Shown: positions 1 to 9,534, counted from the first letter of the stretch. The stretch is DNA of 64,000 bases from Marivita sp003149565 (GCF_965216415.1 NZ_CBDCFU010000002.1); one strand, 5' to 3'. Program-made: numbers and translations. Notes: generated by a model from the letters alone, not told the origin.

Positions 1-268
1 TTGAGCCCAGCGCACCCAGATTGCCGAGACCCAGAACTGCAGTACCGTTCGAAATCACCGCGACGAGGTTGCCCTTGTTGGTATAGTCATAAGCCAGACC
101 GGGGTCTTTCGCGATGTCTTCGCAGGGCACCGCCACGCCGGGGGAATAGGCCAGCGAAAGATCACGCTGCGTGGTCATCGGCACGGTGGCTTGCACCTCC
201 CATTTGCCGGGGGTCGGTTCAAGGTGGAAGGCAAGCGCTTCTTCGCGGGTGTATTTCGGGTTGGACAT
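1..268 (-). CDS. maeB: NADP-dependent malic enzyme, N-terminal part (cut by window edge)
   Basis: The leftward frame starts at ATG 268 and reads MSNPKYTREEALAFHLEPTP, then continues through a segment with SLAYSPGVAVPCEDIA and a glycine-rich stretch ending GNLGALG at the edge. This is the conserved N-terminus of the large bacterial malic enzymes, which decarboxylate malate to pyruvate with NADP. Only 89 codons are visible, so the C-terminal phosphotransacetylase-like domain of the MaeB type cannot be confirmed. It is divergent from mutS across a 55-bp spacer. The family call is secure; the MaeB subtype is inferred. Confidence 0.85.
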   Translation of the reverse strand, partial: MSNPKYTREEALAFHLEPTPGKWEVQATVPMTTQRDLSLAYSPGVAVPCEDIAKDPGLAYDYTNKGNLVAVISNGTAVLGLGNLGALGS

Positions 269-323
269 GCGTCAGAGGCCTCATACGTCAAAATCGGGTT
301 TTCCACCCGGGTCGGTCGCCTTA

Positions 324-3011
324 ATGTCACGCCAAAGCACCGAGGGGAAGCTTGTGAACGCGAATAAATCACCCGTCACACCCATGATGGCGCAATATCT
401 GGAAATAAAATCCCAGTACGTGGATGCTTTGTTGTTCTATCGCATGGGCGATTTTTACGAATTGTTCTTTGACGATGCCGCAGCGGCGGCCGAGGCCTTG
501 GACATTGCGCTCACCAAACGCGGCAAACATGATGGCGACGACATTCCCATGTGCGGTGTTCCGGTTCACGCCGCCGAAGGCTATCTGCTCACACTGATCC
601 GCAAAGGGTTTCGCGTGGCCGTGTGCGAACAGATGGAAAGTCCGGCTGAGGCGAAAAAGCGTGGGTCCAAATCTGTCGTCAAACGCGATGTCGTCCGCCT
701 TGTCACGCCAGGCACACTGACCGAAGAGACCTTACTCGAAGCACGGCGGCACAACTTTCTGGCTGCTCTGGCCTGTGTCAGAGACGATTGGGCGCTGGCT
801 TGGACCGACATTTCAACAGGTGCCCTGCATGTGGTGCCACTATCCCTTGCCCGTGTCGGACCGGAACTGGCGCAGCTCTTGCCGTCTGAGATCTTGATGG
901 CCGAAGGCACTGAGACCGCGATGTCCAGCGTGCTCGACGAGCTCGGGTTGGAGCCGACAATTCTTGGCAAATCCAGTTTCGATTCAACCGGAGCGACGAC
1001 GCGCTTGACGCAGCAGTTCGCTGTGTCCTCACTGGATGCGTTCGGTCACTTTTCGCGCCCGGAACTTTCTGCAATGGGCGCACTCATCGAATATCTCGAT
1101 CTCACGCAGAAAGGCCGCTTGCCGCTATTGCGTCCACCGCAGCAGGAAAAGCTCGGAAATTCGATGCAAATCGACGCTGCAACGCGTCGAAATCTTGAAC
1201 TGACACATTCGCTTCAAGGCGGGCGCGCCGGTTCACTTTTGTCGGTCATTGACCGCACAGCAACCGCCAGCGGTGCGCGGCTCCTCGAGCGCCGGGTTTC
1301 TACCCCTTCGCGCGATCTGTCAGTGATCCGCAACCGTCAGGACGCAATCACATGGGCCATTTCCGACCCGATGACAGCACGCGAGGTTCGAGACGCGTTG
1401 AAACGTGTTCCCGACCTGGACCGCGCATTATCGCGACTTGGCCTTGATCGCGGGGGACCGCGCGATATGGCGGCAATCCGCAATGCCTTGGCGCAGGCGG
1501 AAGCGATCTCGGGTTTGTTAGAAACACATGATCTGCCTGAAATCCTGCGCAACGCCGTATCCTCCTGCACTGGCCAGGCCGACCTGGCCATGCTTCTCGA
1601 CGATGCGCTTATCGCGGAACCCCCTCTGCTCACGCGAGACGGTGGGTTCATCGCGTCCGGCTACGACGACGGACTGGACGAAGCGCGAAAACTGCGTGAC
1701 GAAGGGCGGGGTGTGATCGCGGGTTTACAGGCCCAGTATTCCGAAATCACAGGCGTATCCTCGCTCAAGATCAAGCACAACAACGTGCTGGGTTACTTCA
1801 TCGAAACCACCGCGACTCACGCACAAAAGATGATGGCACCACCACTAAACGAGACCTTCATCCATCGGCAAACCACTGCAAACCAGATCCGCTTTACCAC
1901 AGTTGAGCTGTCAGAACTGGAACGCCGAATCCTGAACGCAGGGTCCGAGGCGATCGAGATCGAAAAGCGGCTCTATGCCACCCTAAGTCGCGCCATTCTA
2001 GACCAACAGGCGGCGCTCAACGCCTTGGCCAGCGGATTGGCCGAGCTGGACCTTGCCACTGCTCTTGCCGACCTCGCTAAAGATCTGGATTGGTGCCGTC
2101 CAACCGTCGACGACAGCCGCGCCTTCGACATCGAAGGCGGGCGTCACCCCGTGGTCGAACGCTCGCTCAAGGCGCAAGGAGGCACAGGATTCGTGGCGAA
2201 TGACTGTAGCCTTTCAGCCGAAGCTGACAAAGCCGCGATTACGTTGCTGACCGGTCCGAACATGGCCGGTAAATCGACATTCCTACGGCAGAACGCTCTG
2301 ATCGCCCTGTTGGCGCAGATCGGATCCTACGTTCCCGCAAAGTCAGCGCATATCGGTGTTGTCAGCCAGATTTTCAGTCGAGTTGGCGCATCGGACGATC
2401 TGGCGCGTGGACGGTCGACCTTCATGGTGGAAATGGTCGAAACCGCGGCGATTCTCAATCAAGCCGACGACCGTGCTCTCGTGATCCTCGACGAAATTGG
2501 ACGGGGTACCGCCACCTATGACGGTCTGTCTATCGCCTGGGCAACGCTTGAACATCTGCAATCCGTCAACAAGGTCCGTGCGCTCTTTGCCACGCATTAC
2601 CACGAGATGACCACGCTCGCGAATACGCTCGAAGGTGTGAAGAACGCGACAGTTGCGGTGCGTGAGTGGGACGGTGAAGTGATTTTCCTGCACGAAGTCC
2701 GTGATGGCGCCGCTGATCGGTCTTACGGTGTGCAAGTCGCTCAGCTTGCCGGGCTTCCGCCTGCGGTGATCACTCGTGCACGATCTGTTCTTGACGCATT
2801 GGAAAAAGGCGAGCGCGAGAACACGTCACCCAAGGCGCTGATCGATGATCTGCCGCTTTTCTCGGCTGTCGCCAACGCGCCTCAGCCGGTGAAACCAGCC
2901 AAGGAAAGCAAAATCGAGGCGCAGATCAAAGACCTACACCCCGATGAAATGACCCCGATAGAGGCACTTCAGGCTCTGTATAACCTCAAAGCGCTTTTGC
3001 AGAACGACTAG
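324..3011 (+). CDS. mutS: DNA mismatch repair protein MutS
   Basis: MutS recognises base mismatches and small loops and recruits the repair machinery. Near the N-terminus is the mismatch-wedging motif GDFYELF (F44-Y45-E46 from the chosen start). The ATPase domain is near residue 640, with P-loop GPNMAGKST, then DEIGRGTATYDG and a conserved ATHYHE. Length is 895 aa from ATG 324. GTG 354, preceded by GAGGGG, would give 885 aa and is an equally good start. The open frame extends further upstream but overlaps the maeB start and is not family-like. It converges on grpE with 1 bp between the stops. Confidence 0.97.
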   Translation: MSRQSTEGKLVNANKSPVTPMMAQYLEIKSQYVDALLFYRMGDFYELFFDDAAAAAEALDIALTKRGKHDGDDIPMCGVPVHAAEGYLLTLIRKGFRVAVCEQMESPAEAKKRGSKSVVKRDVVRLVTPGTLTEETLLEARRHNFLAALACVRDDWALAWTDISTGALHVVPLSLARVGPELAQLLPSEILMAEGTETAMSSVLDELGLEPTILGKSSFDSTGATTRLTQQFAVSSLDAFGHFSRPELSAMGALIEYLDLTQKGRLPLLRPPQQEKLGNSMQIDAATRRNLELTHSLQGGRAGSLLSVIDRTATASGARLLERRVSTPSRDLSVIRNRQDAITWAISDPMTAREVRDALKRVPDLDRALSRLGLDRGGPRDMAAIRNALAQAEAISGLLETHDLPEILRNAVSSCTGQADLAMLLDDALIAEPPLLTRDGGFIASGYDDGLDEARKLRDEGRGVIAGLQAQYSEITGVSSLKIKHNNVLGYFIETTATHAQKMMAPPLNETFIHRQTTANQIRFTTVELSELERRILNAGSEAIEIEKRLYATLSRAILDQQAALNALASGLAELDLATALADLAKDLDWCRPTVDDSRAFDIEGGRHPVVERSLKAQGGTGFVANDCSLSAEADKAAITLLTGPNMAGKSTFLRQNALIALLAQIGSYVPAKSAHIGVVSQIFSRVGASDDLARGRSTFMVEMVETAAILNQADDRALVILDEIGRGTATYDGLSIAWATLEHLQSVNKVRALFATHYHEMTTLANTLEGVKNATVAVREWDGEVIFLHEVRDGAADRSYGVQVAQLAGLPPAVITRARSVLDALEKGERENTSPKALIDDLPLFSAVANAPQPVKPAKESKIEAQIKDLHPDEMTPIEALQALYNLKALLQND

Positions 3012-3012
3012 T

Positions 3013-3579
3013 TCAGGATTTCGGCATGGAGCTGACGCCTACCTGCGCCGGACGCAGAAGACGGTCATAGAGCATAAAGCCTTCAGTTGAGACCTGAATG
3101 ATCTCGCCTGCTGTTGTGCCCGGAACCGGTGCTTCGAACATCGCTTCATGCATCTGAGGATCGAACTTGTCGCCCACTTCGGGCTTGATCGCGGTGACGC
3201 CATGTTTGCTGAATACGTTCAGCAATTCGCGCATGGTCAATTCAACGCCTTCGATAAACGCCTTCGACGCTTCGCGCTGCTCTTCCGGAATGGCATCCAG
3301 AGCCCGCTGAAGATTATCATACACCGGCAAGAGATCGCGCGCCAACCGTGATCCGCCATATTGCTGCGCCTCGCGACGGTCTTTCTCAGACCGCTTGCGG
3401 GCATTTTCCGCATCCGCCAATGCGCGCATGAACTTGTCTTTCAGATCATCCCGCTCGGCGCGCAGGGCATCCAATTCCGCCTCTTCGCTGTCGATCTCTT
3501 CTTCGAGCGCTTCGTTTTCCTCTGCCTCAGCCTCGGCCAGGCTATCAAGGAAATCCTTCGTGTGATCCGTTTCGGCCAT
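3013..3579 (-). CDS. grpE: Nucleotide exchange factor GrpE
   Basis: GrpE is the co-chaperone that releases ADP from DnaK. The 188-aa product has a very acidic N-terminus (repeated Glu/Asp in residues 14-45), a long helix typical of the GrpE dimer coiled coil, and the C-terminal beta domain containing VGDKFDPQMHEAMFEAP and LYDRLLRPAQVGVS. ATG 3579 was chosen because AAGGGT precedes it and the MAETD start fits the family; the frame upstream of it overlaps hrcA. It lies 4 bp downstream of hrcA, a common pairing of heat-shock repressor and co-chaperone. dnaK and dnaJ are not in the window. Confidence 0.97.
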   Translation of the reverse strand: MAETDHTKDFLDSLAEAEAEENEALEEEIDSEEAELDALRAERDDLKDKFMRALADAENARKRSEKDRREAQQYGGSRLARDLLPVYDNLQRALDAIPEEQREASKAFIEGVELTMRELLNVFSKHGVTAIKPEVGDKFDPQMHEAMFEAPVPGTTAGEIIQVSTEGFMLYDRLLRPAQVGVSSMPKS

Positions 3580-3583
3580 TTTG

Positions 3584-4654
3584 TTACCCTTGGTTGCGGT
3601 CGCCGAGAAGTTTTCCGACGAGCTGCGCGGTGTAGTCCACGATCGGTACGATGCGCCCGTAATTGAGGCGTGTCGGGCCGATGACCCCCACCGCACCGAT
3701 TATTTTACGATCAGCGTTCATATATGGAGAGACGACCAAAGAGGAACCCGAAAGTGAGAAAAGTTTGTTCTCAGAGCCAATAAAAATGCGCACACCGTCG
3801 CCCTGTTCGGTGAGTTCGAGAAATTCAGCAATATCTCGCTTACGTTCCAGATCATCGAAAAGCTCACGAACCCGGTCCAGTTCTTCAGCATGCGTATCTT
3901 CGGCCAAAAGGTTGGATCGGCCCCGCACAATCAGACGCCCAGAGGTGTCAGCGGTTTCATCCCAGATCGCGAGCCCCTGTTCAACCAGCGTCGCCGCCAG
4001 CGAATCAAGCTCTTGCCGTTTACGGGCAATATCATCTTTGATGGTGCGCCTGAGATCTGACAGCGTCTTCCCTTCGACAAGCGCATTCAGAAAATTCGCG
4101 GCTTCCCGCATCGAACTCGGTGTTTGTCCCGGCGGCGGCGTGAACAAACGATTTTCGACATGCCCATCCGAGAAGACCAACACGACAAGGGCTTGATCCC
4201 CGCCAACCGCTACAAATTCGATGTGTTTGATAGCAGCTTCATGCTTCGGTGTGAGCACAAGGGACGCACCCTGCGTCACACCGGACAACGCAGATCCGAC
4301 CCGATCAAGAATGCTGCCAACATCCTGGCTGTTGCTGGTCACCGTTGCATCAATCTTTTGCCGGTCATCATTGTCTAGGTCACGCACCTCAAGAAGACCG
4401 TCCACAAACATGCGCAGTCCAAGCTGGGTTGGCACCCGCCCCGCACTGATATGAGGGCTATCCAACAGTCCGAGGAATTCGAGATCCTGCATAACGTTTC
4501 GAATAGTCGCCGCGGATACCTTTTCATCCAGCGTACGCGTCAAGGTGCGGGAACCCACGGGTTCGCCGCTGGACAGATACCCTTCGACCACCTTGCGAAA
4601 GACCTCGCGCGATCGGTCGTTCAGTTCATCCAAAAGTTTGGTTCCGTCGCTCAA
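3584..4654 (-). CDS. hrcA: Heat-inducible transcription repressor HrcA
   Basis: HrcA represses class I heat-shock genes by binding CIRCE elements. The 356-aa protein begins with a winged-helix domain (DRSREVFRKVVEGYLSSGEP, then GSRTLTR), and its GAF-like and dimerisation parts follow, with TRLNYGRIVPIVDYTA near the C-terminus. The start is TTG 4654: an in-frame TGA lies immediately upstream and GAGG sits 7 bases before it, so the rare start codon looks genuine. Downstream is grpE. I saw no CIRCE inverted repeat in the 106-bp spacer toward rph, so its targets are probably elsewhere (groESL). Confidence 0.95.
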   Translation of the reverse strand: MSDGTKLLDELNDRSREVFRKVVEGYLSSGEPVGSRTLTRTLDEKVSAATIRNVMQDLEFLGLLDSPHISAGRVPTQLGLRMFVDGLLEVRDLDNDDRQKIDATVTSNSQDVGSILDRVGSALSGVTQGASLVLTPKHEAAIKHIEFVAVGGDQALVVLVFSDGHVENRLFTPPPGQTPSSMREAANFLNALVEGKTLSDLRRTIKDDIARKRQELDSLAATLVEQGLAIWDETADTSGRLIVRGRSNLLAEDTHAEELDRVRELFDDLERKRDIAEFLELTEQGDGVRIFIGSENKLFSLSGSSLVVSPYMNADRKIIGAVGVIGPTRLNYGRIVPIVDYTAQLVGKLLGDRNQG

Positions 4655-4760
4655 TCAGACACCTCATTTCACAGGCCGTCGCTTTGGTAAGAACAGACTA
4701 TTGGCTTGCGAAACCGGAAAGCCTGCCTGTATCCGTACACGGCAATAAAGAGGACTTACC

Positions 4761-5474
4761 ATGCGACCGTCAGGACGGAAATTAAGCGAAATGCGCGCGG
4801 TTTCAATCGAAACCGGGATCAGCAAGCACGCAGAAGGCTCATGCATGATCCGCATGGGCGATACCCATGTGCTCTGCACCGCCACCATCGAAGACCGGGT
4901 GCCTCCGTTCATCAAGGGATCCGGTCTTGGCTGGGTCACCGCAGAATACGGCATGCTGCCCCGCTCCACCACAAGCAGGATGCGCCGCGAGAGCTCTGCT
5001 GGCAAACAACAAGGGCGTACGGTTGAAATCCAGAGGCTGATCGGGCGTAGCTTGCGTGCTGGTGTGGACCGTGTCGCACTCGGCGAGCGCCAGATCACCG
5101 TCGATTGTGATGTCATCCAGGCAGACGGTGGCACACGGTGTGCCTCCATCACCGGTGGTTGGGTTGCGCTGCGGTTGGCCGTCAACAAACTGATGAAAGC
5201 CGGTGATGTGACCAGCGATCCGTTGATCTCGCCCGTTGCCGCGGTCAGCTGCGGGATCTACGCGGGGCAGCCGGTACTTGATCTGGATTATCCAGAAGAT
5301 TCCGAAGCCGGGGTCGATGGCAACTTCATCATGCGCGGCGACGGTCAACTTATTGAAATCCAGATGTCCGCGGAAGGCGCCACCTTTTCGCGCACTCAGA
5401 TGACCGAACTCCTGGACCTGGCAGATGCCGGTGTTCAGGAACTTGTCGCGCTTCAGCTCAAGGCAGCGGAATGA
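4761..5474 (+). CDS. rph: Ribonuclease PH
   Basis: RNase PH is a phosphorolytic 3'-5' exoribonuclease that trims tRNA 3' ends. The 237-aa product matches the full family length. It shows the N-terminal MRPSGRKLSEMR, the signature GWVTAEYGMLPRST around residue 55, and the C-terminal EIQMSAEGATFS. AGAGG precedes ATG 4761. Its stop overlaps the rdgB start by 4 bp (ATGA), so rph and rdgB are probably translationally coupled. This rph-rdgB-hemW order is common in Rhodobacterales. Confidence 0.97.
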   Translation: MRPSGRKLSEMRAVSIETGISKHAEGSCMIRMGDTHVLCTATIEDRVPPFIKGSGLGWVTAEYGMLPRSTTSRMRRESSAGKQQGRTVEIQRLIGRSLRAGVDRVALGERQITVDCDVIQADGGTRCASITGGWVALRLAVNKLMKAGDVTSDPLISPVAAVSCGIYAGQPVLDLDYPEDSEAGVDGNFIMRGDGQLIEIQMSAEGATFSRTQMTELLDLADAGVQELVALQLKAAE

Positions 5475-6082
5475 GTCGCAGGTTTGAAGGCAAGCAACTC
5501 CTCGTCGCGACCCATAACAAGGGCAAGCTCGAGGAAATTGCTGATCTTTTGAAAGACTACGGTGTCTCGGTCGTTGGTGCGGCCGAGATGAACCTGCCTG
5601 AACCAGTCGAAGATGGCACAACTTTTGTTGAAAACGCGAGGATCAAGGCGCATGCCGCGGCCAAGGCCACCGGCCTTCCAGCCCTTTCCGATGACAGCGG
5701 GTTAGAGATTGACGCGCTGAATGGTGCGCCGGGCGTATATACTGCAGATTGGGCGGAAACAGAGACTGGTCGCGACTTTGTCATGGCGATGGAAAAAGCG
5801 CATAATGCCATCCTCGAAAGCGGCGCCGAGGCACCTTGGACCGGGCGGTTCTGCTGCACGCTTGTTCTTGCCTGGCCGGATGGGCATGACGAAGTTTTCC
5901 CTGGTACGATGGAAGGTCAGATCGTCTGGCCGATGCGCGGGGATCAGGGACACGGTTACGATCCCGTTTTCCAGCCGAAAGGCTACGAGATAACCTTCGG
6001 TGAAATGGACCGCTGGGAAAAGAACAAGATCAGCCACCGCGCCGACGCGTTCAGGAAATTCGTGGCGGGCTGCTTTGGCTGA
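5471..6082 (+). CDS. rdgB: XTP/dITP diphosphatase (RdgB/HAM1 family)
   Basis: This house-cleaning pyrophosphatase hydrolyses non-canonical purine triphosphates (XTP, dITP) before they enter DNA or RNA. The 203-aa protein has the N-terminal substrate motif THNKGKLEEI, the SDDSGLEIDAL segment and the C-terminal SHRADAFRKF, all typical of the family. The start codon overlaps the rph stop by 4 bp. The 3' end overlaps the proposed TTG start of hemW by 8 bp. Confidence 0.96.
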   Translation: MSRRFEGKQLLVATHNKGKLEEIADLLKDYGVSVVGAAEMNLPEPVEDGTTFVENARIKAHAAAKATGLPALSDDSGLEIDALNGAPGVYTADWAETETGRDFVMAMEKAHNAILESGAEAPWTGRFCCTLVLAWPDGHDEVFPGTMEGQIVWPMRGDQGHGYDPVFQPKGYEITFGEMDRWEKNKISHRADAFRKFVAGCFG

Positions 6083-7220
6083 ACTCTGGCAAGAGCGCGG
6101 ATTTGGGTTGTACGTGCACTGGCCCTTTTGCGCTGCGAAATGTCCCTATTGTGACTTCAACAGCCATGTGCGCTCGGCGGTGGATCAGTCCCGCTGGGCG
6201 GATGCGTTGGCTCAGGAAATCCGCCGCACCGGAATGGAAACCGGTCCGCGTGTCCTGACTTCCATTTTCTTCGGTGGCGGAACCCCCAGCCTGATGGAAC
6301 CTGAAACGGTTAAAGCTGTGCTGGACGCAGCGCGGGATGTCTGGGCTTTCGCAAACGACATCGAAATCACACTTGAAGCCAACCCCACTTCGGTAGAAGC
6401 GCATCGGTTCGAGGGTTATGCGAGACACGGAGTCAATCGCGTGTCTCTTGGTGTTCAATCACTCAGATCGGAGGATCTGCGTGCATTGGGCCGCCTTCAC
6501 ACCGTCGACGAAGCGCAATCTGCTTTCAAGACTGCGCGGGCCTTCTTTGAACGCGTGAGTTTTGACCTTATTTACGCCCGCCAGAACCAGTCTCTGGACG
6601 ACTGGGAACAGGAATTGACCACAGCGCTTGAAATGGCAGTGGATCACCTGTCTCTTTATCAATTGACCATTGAAGAAGGCACCGCCTTTTGGGACCGTGC
6701 GCAGAACGGCAAACTGCGCGGTCTACCGTCTGACGATCTTGGAGCTGACCTTTACGAGTTGACGCAACGCCTGTGTGAAGACGCCGGCTATACCGCGTAC
6801 GAAGTCTCTAATCACGCCAAACCCGGTGCAGAATCGAAACACAACCTGCTCTACTGGCGTGGCGGTGATTACGCTGGCATAGGCCCTGGCGCACATGGTC
6901 GGCTGACTATCGATGGCACGCGCCGAGCCACGGAATGCTGGAAACAGCCCGAAAAATGGCTCTCTGCCGTTGGCTCTGGAAGCGGAATTCGTGAAGAAAA
7001 TACTCTCAACTCACTAGATATAGAGGATGAACGCCTCATCATGGGGTTACGGCTTACCGAAGGACTATTTCTAGACGACGTTCAGAATGTGCTGGACAAA
7101 AATCGGTTGGACGAGCTGGAAGCAGCTGGCCTCATTTGGCGAAACAGCCAACGTGTTGGAGCGACCAAAGATGGCCGCCCGGTTCTGAATTATCTTATTT
7201 TGCGGCTTGCAAAAGGCTGA
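6075..7220 (+). CDS. hemW: Radical SAM heme chaperone / coproporphyrinogen III oxidase-like protein HemW
   Basis: Members are radical-SAM proteins, now mostly regarded as heme chaperones although many are annotated as HemN. The cluster motif is CAAKCPYC (C19, C23, C26 from the chosen start), followed by FFGGGTPSL, the SAM-binding glycine motif. The start TTG 6075 reads LAELWQERGFGLYVHWPFC, which fits the family N-terminus. The longer frame from 6000 would lie inside rdgB and is not conserved in type. Length is 381 aa. Its stop touches the parB stop with no intervening base. Confidence 0.92.
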   Translation: MAELWQERGFGLYVHWPFCAAKCPYCDFNSHVRSAVDQSRWADALAQEIRRTGMETGPRVLTSIFFGGGTPSLMEPETVKAVLDAARDVWAFANDIEITLEANPTSVEAHRFEGYARHGVNRVSLGVQSLRSEDLRALGRLHTVDEAQSAFKTARAFFERVSFDLIYARQNQSLDDWEQELTTALEMAVDHLSLYQLTIEEGTAFWDRAQNGKLRGLPSDDLGADLYELTQRLCEDAGYTAYEVSNHAKPGAESKHNLLYWRGGDYAGIGPGAHGRLTIDGTRRATECWKQPEKWLSAVGSGSGIREENTLNSLDIEDERLIMGLRLTEGLFLDDVQNVLDKNRLDELEAAGLIWRNSQRVGATKDGRPVLNYLILRLAKG

Positions 7221-8132
7221 TCAATTCGCAGAACTGATCACCGAACACAGTTTGTCAAGATCATCCAGAGTGTCGTAGGCGATTGTGATTGTCCCGGACT
7301 CTTTCCCATCCCTGTGATTGATCGACACTTTCATCCCCAAAGCAGCAGACAAATCACCTTCGAGAGCTTTGGTGTCAGCATCCTTCGTCTCCCCGCTGTT
7401 TGCTCGGGATGGGCTTTTAGCTTTGGGTGTGTCGCCCACGTTTTGGGCGTCACGAACGAGGCGTTCAGTCTCCCGTACCGACAGACCCTGACGAACAATC
7501 TGCCCCGCCAACAGGACCGGATCGGGCGCGGTAATCAAAGCCCGCGCGTGGCCGGACGATAATTTTCCATCTACAACGGCCCGTTTGACCACATCCGGCA
7601 GATTTAACAGGCGCAAAAGGTTTGCAATGTGGCTGCGGCTTTTGCCCAGGGCCTTCGCCAGCTTTTCCTGAGTATGCCCGAAGCGTGACATGAGCTGTTC
7701 ATATCCCGCAGCTTCTTCAATCGGATTCAAGTCGGCGCGCTGAATATTTTCGATGATCGCGATCTCAAGAACATCTTCATCTGAAAACTCTCGAATGACC
7801 ACTGGCACGTCATGAACACCCGCAGCCTGCGCGGCACGCCAACGACGTTCGCCAGCAACGATCTCATACTGATTTTCTGCGTTGGATCGGGGACGAACGA
7901 TCAAGGGCTGGATAACGCCCTTGCTTTTGATCGACTCTTTCAGCTCATCCAAAGCTTCGGCGTCGAATTGGCGCCGTGGCTGATCGGGATTCGGGAAAAG
8001 TTGATCGACCGGCAGACTGCGTGTTGGTCGTTCGCTCGTAGAAACTGCCGCATCAGCAGAAGGTTCGATATCTCCCATCAAGGCTGACAATCCACGGCCC
8101 AAGCCGCGCCGCTGTTCTTTTTTATCAGACAT
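7221..8132 (-). CDS. parB: Chromosome partitioning protein ParB
   Basis: ParB binds parS, loads as a CTP-dependent clamp and spreads along origin-proximal DNA. The 303-aa product has an N-terminal ParB/Srx domain with LFPNPDQPRRQFD and the CTP-pocket motif GERRWRAAQAAG. A helix-turn-helix (KLAKALGKSRSHIANLLRLL) and a C-terminal dimerisation domain follow. It lies 9 bp downstream of parA at the end of the rho-mnmE-mnmG-rsmG-parA-parB run. Three perfect parS sites lie 1.1-3.3 kb upstream. Confidence 0.97.
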   Translation of the reverse strand: MSDKKEQRRGLGRGLSALMGDIEPSADAAVSTSERPTRSLPVDQLFPNPDQPRRQFDAEALDELKESIKSKGVIQPLIVRPRSNAENQYEIVAGERRWRAAQAAGVHDVPVVIREFSDEDVLEIAIIENIQRADLNPIEEAAGYEQLMSRFGHTQEKLAKALGKSRSHIANLLRLLNLPDVVKRAVVDGKLSSGHARALITAPDPVLLAGQIVRQGLSVRETERLVRDAQNVGDTPKAKSPSRANSGETKDADTKALEGDLSAALGMKVSINHRDGKESGTITIAYDTLDDLDKLCSVISSAN

Positions 8133-8141
8133 CTGCTCTAC

Positions 8142-8954
8142 CTACGCTGCAGTCATTGTTTCGTGTTTGCCCAGAAACTCTCGCGCCAATGCGCGATAAG
8201 CAATAGCGCCTTTGGAAGTCGTATCATATTCCAGAACCGGCATCGCATATGACGGGGCTTCACTCAGCCGAACATTTCGGGGGATTACCGTCTTGAACAC
8301 CAGATCACCAAGATTTTCTCGTGCATCACTTTCAACCTGCTGGGACAGGTTATTTCGTGAATCGTACATCGTAAGCACCACGCCCTCGATGCGTAGGGAC
8401 GGATTTGCAGACTGCCGAACTTCACGGATCGTCAACATCAATTGGCTCAGACCTTCCAAGGCGAAGAACTCGCTCTGCAAAGGGACCAGTACGGAATGCG
8501 CCGCAACCATCGCGTTGACAGTCAGGAGATTAAGAGACGGCGGGCAATCAATCAGAATGAAATCAAACCCAAATTGATCCATCTCGGTTTGCCGAAGCGC
8601 ATCATGCAGGAGGTAGCTGCGCTTCTCATTTGCGATGAGTTCAATATCAGCAGAACTGAGGTCAGTCGTGGATGGCACCAAAAACAGGTTGTCTTGGCCA
8701 GTTTTACAGATGATGTCGGACAAGGGAAAATCATCTAGCAAAAGGTCATAAGTGGTCGCGTGACGATCTTCTGGCATGATACCTAAGCCAGTTGACGCGT
8801 TTCCTTGCGGATCCAGATCAACCACAAGTACCTTCTGCCCGATTTCCGAGAGCGCAGACGCAAAGTTGATAGCTGTAGTCGTTTTGCCGACACCACCTTT
8901 TTGGTTCGCAACAGCAATGATCTTTGGGCCGGTTGGGCGTGTGGGATCAAACAC
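8142..8954 (-). CDS. parA: Chromosome partitioning ATPase ParA
   Basis: ParA is the Walker-type ATPase that moves ParB-parS complexes during origin segregation. The deviant Walker A box KGGVGKTT lies near residue 17, followed by DLDPQGNASTGLG and DCPPSL. GTG 8954 (VFDPTRPTGPK) was chosen because GGAGG sits 8 bases upstream and the product (270 aa) then matches the family N-terminus. Upstream in-frame starts would lie inside rsmG. The start overlaps the rsmG stop by 8 bp, which suggests coupled translation. Confidence 0.96.
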   Translation of the reverse strand: MFDPTRPTGPKIIAVANQKGGVGKTTTAINFASALSEIGQKVLVVDLDPQGNASTGLGIMPEDRHATTYDLLLDDFPLSDIICKTGQDNLFLVPSTTDLSSADIELIANEKRSYLLHDALRQTEMDQFGFDFILIDCPPSLNLLTVNAMVAAHSVLVPLQSEFFALEGLSQLMLTIREVRQSANPSLRIEGVVLTMYDSRNNLSQQVESDARENLGDLVFKTVIPRNVRLSEAPSYAMPVLEYDTTSKGAIAYRALAREFLGKHETMTAA

Positions 8955-9534
8955 GGGAAAGACCTCCAATCTCCAAGACGGCAGCGTTAGGCTGTGTTTT
9001 ACTATTATGTGGTTCGTAGGTGAATCGCCACTTCTTTCGAGCGTCTGCGACCTCATTTTGCCAGTCGCTTCCTTTCATAAACAGGGCCGTACCGTTTTCG
9101 GAAAGGTGCCGGTCTGCAAATCCCAGAAGTATATCAAGCGGCGCAAGCGCGCGTGCACTCACGACATCTGCGTTCAGTGGCGGAATATCCTCAATGCGTT
9201 TGGCTATAACCTTAAAAGGCGTTTTTGTTTCACGTGAAACAGTCCGAAGAAAGGTGGCCTTTCGCTGGTCGCTTTCAACCAAAGTGACATCTACGCCTTG
9301 ATCGGCCAGAGCAATTGCAACAACTGCACCTGGAAATCCCCCACCAGATCCCATGTCCACCCAGCTTTGTGTCCCGTCCGGCAACATGGCCGCGACTTGC
9401 AAGGAGTCCTCAAAGTGACGCGTCGATGCGTGTTTTAAGGTCGCTGGTGATACTAGATTTATTTTTGGCGACCACTTGAGGAGTAACTCAAGATATATCT
9501 CAAGTCGCTCTTGTGTTTCACGTGAAACATTCAT
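8947..9534 (-). CDS. rsmG: 16S rRNA (guanine-527-N7)-methyltransferase RsmG
   Basis: RsmG methylates G527 of 16S rRNA. The 195-aa protein carries the SAM-binding segment WVDMGSGGGFPGAVVAIA near residue 65, followed by LVESDQRKATFLR. It overlaps mnmG by 4 bp at its start (ATGA) and parA by 8 bp at its end. Two perfect parS sites lie inside the gene: one covers codons 2-7 (MNVSRET) and one is internal, so the peptide sequence at both places is dictated by the ParB-binding palindrome. Confidence 0.96.
   Translation of the reverse strand: MNVSRETQERLEIYLELLLKWSPKINLVSPATLKHASTRHFEDSLQVAAMLPDGTQSWVDMGSGGGFPGAVVAIALADQGVDVTLVESDQRKATFLRTVSRETKTPFKVIAKRIEDIPPLNADVVSARALAPLDILLGFADRHLSENGTALFMKGSDWQNEVADARKKWRFTYEPHNSKTQPNAAVLEIGGLSRV
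9226..9241. promoter_or_regulatory. parS site 1 (inside rsmG)
   Basis: A perfect 16-bp palindrome TGTTTCACGTGAAACA, identical to the bacterial chromosomal parS consensus, inside the rsmG coding sequence about 1.1 kb upstream of the parB start. It should be bound by the ParB encoded next to it. Confidence 0.93.
9514..9529. promoter_or_regulatory. parS site 2 (at the mnmG-rsmG junction)
   Basis: A second perfect TGTTTCACGTGAAACA palindrome. It overlaps the first codons of rsmG and lies just past the mnmG stop overlap. It is 272 bp from site 1, centre to centre 288 bp. Confidence 0.93.

Noticed and set aside
4655..4760. A CIRCE element upstream of hrcA
   Set aside because: The spacer lacks the TTAGCACTC-N9-GAGTGCTAA inverted repeat; HrcA autoregulation is not supported here.
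4839..5621. 260-codon minus-strand frame opposite rph and rdgB
   Set aside because: Spans two unrelated, clearly identified genes on the other strand; a shadow frame.
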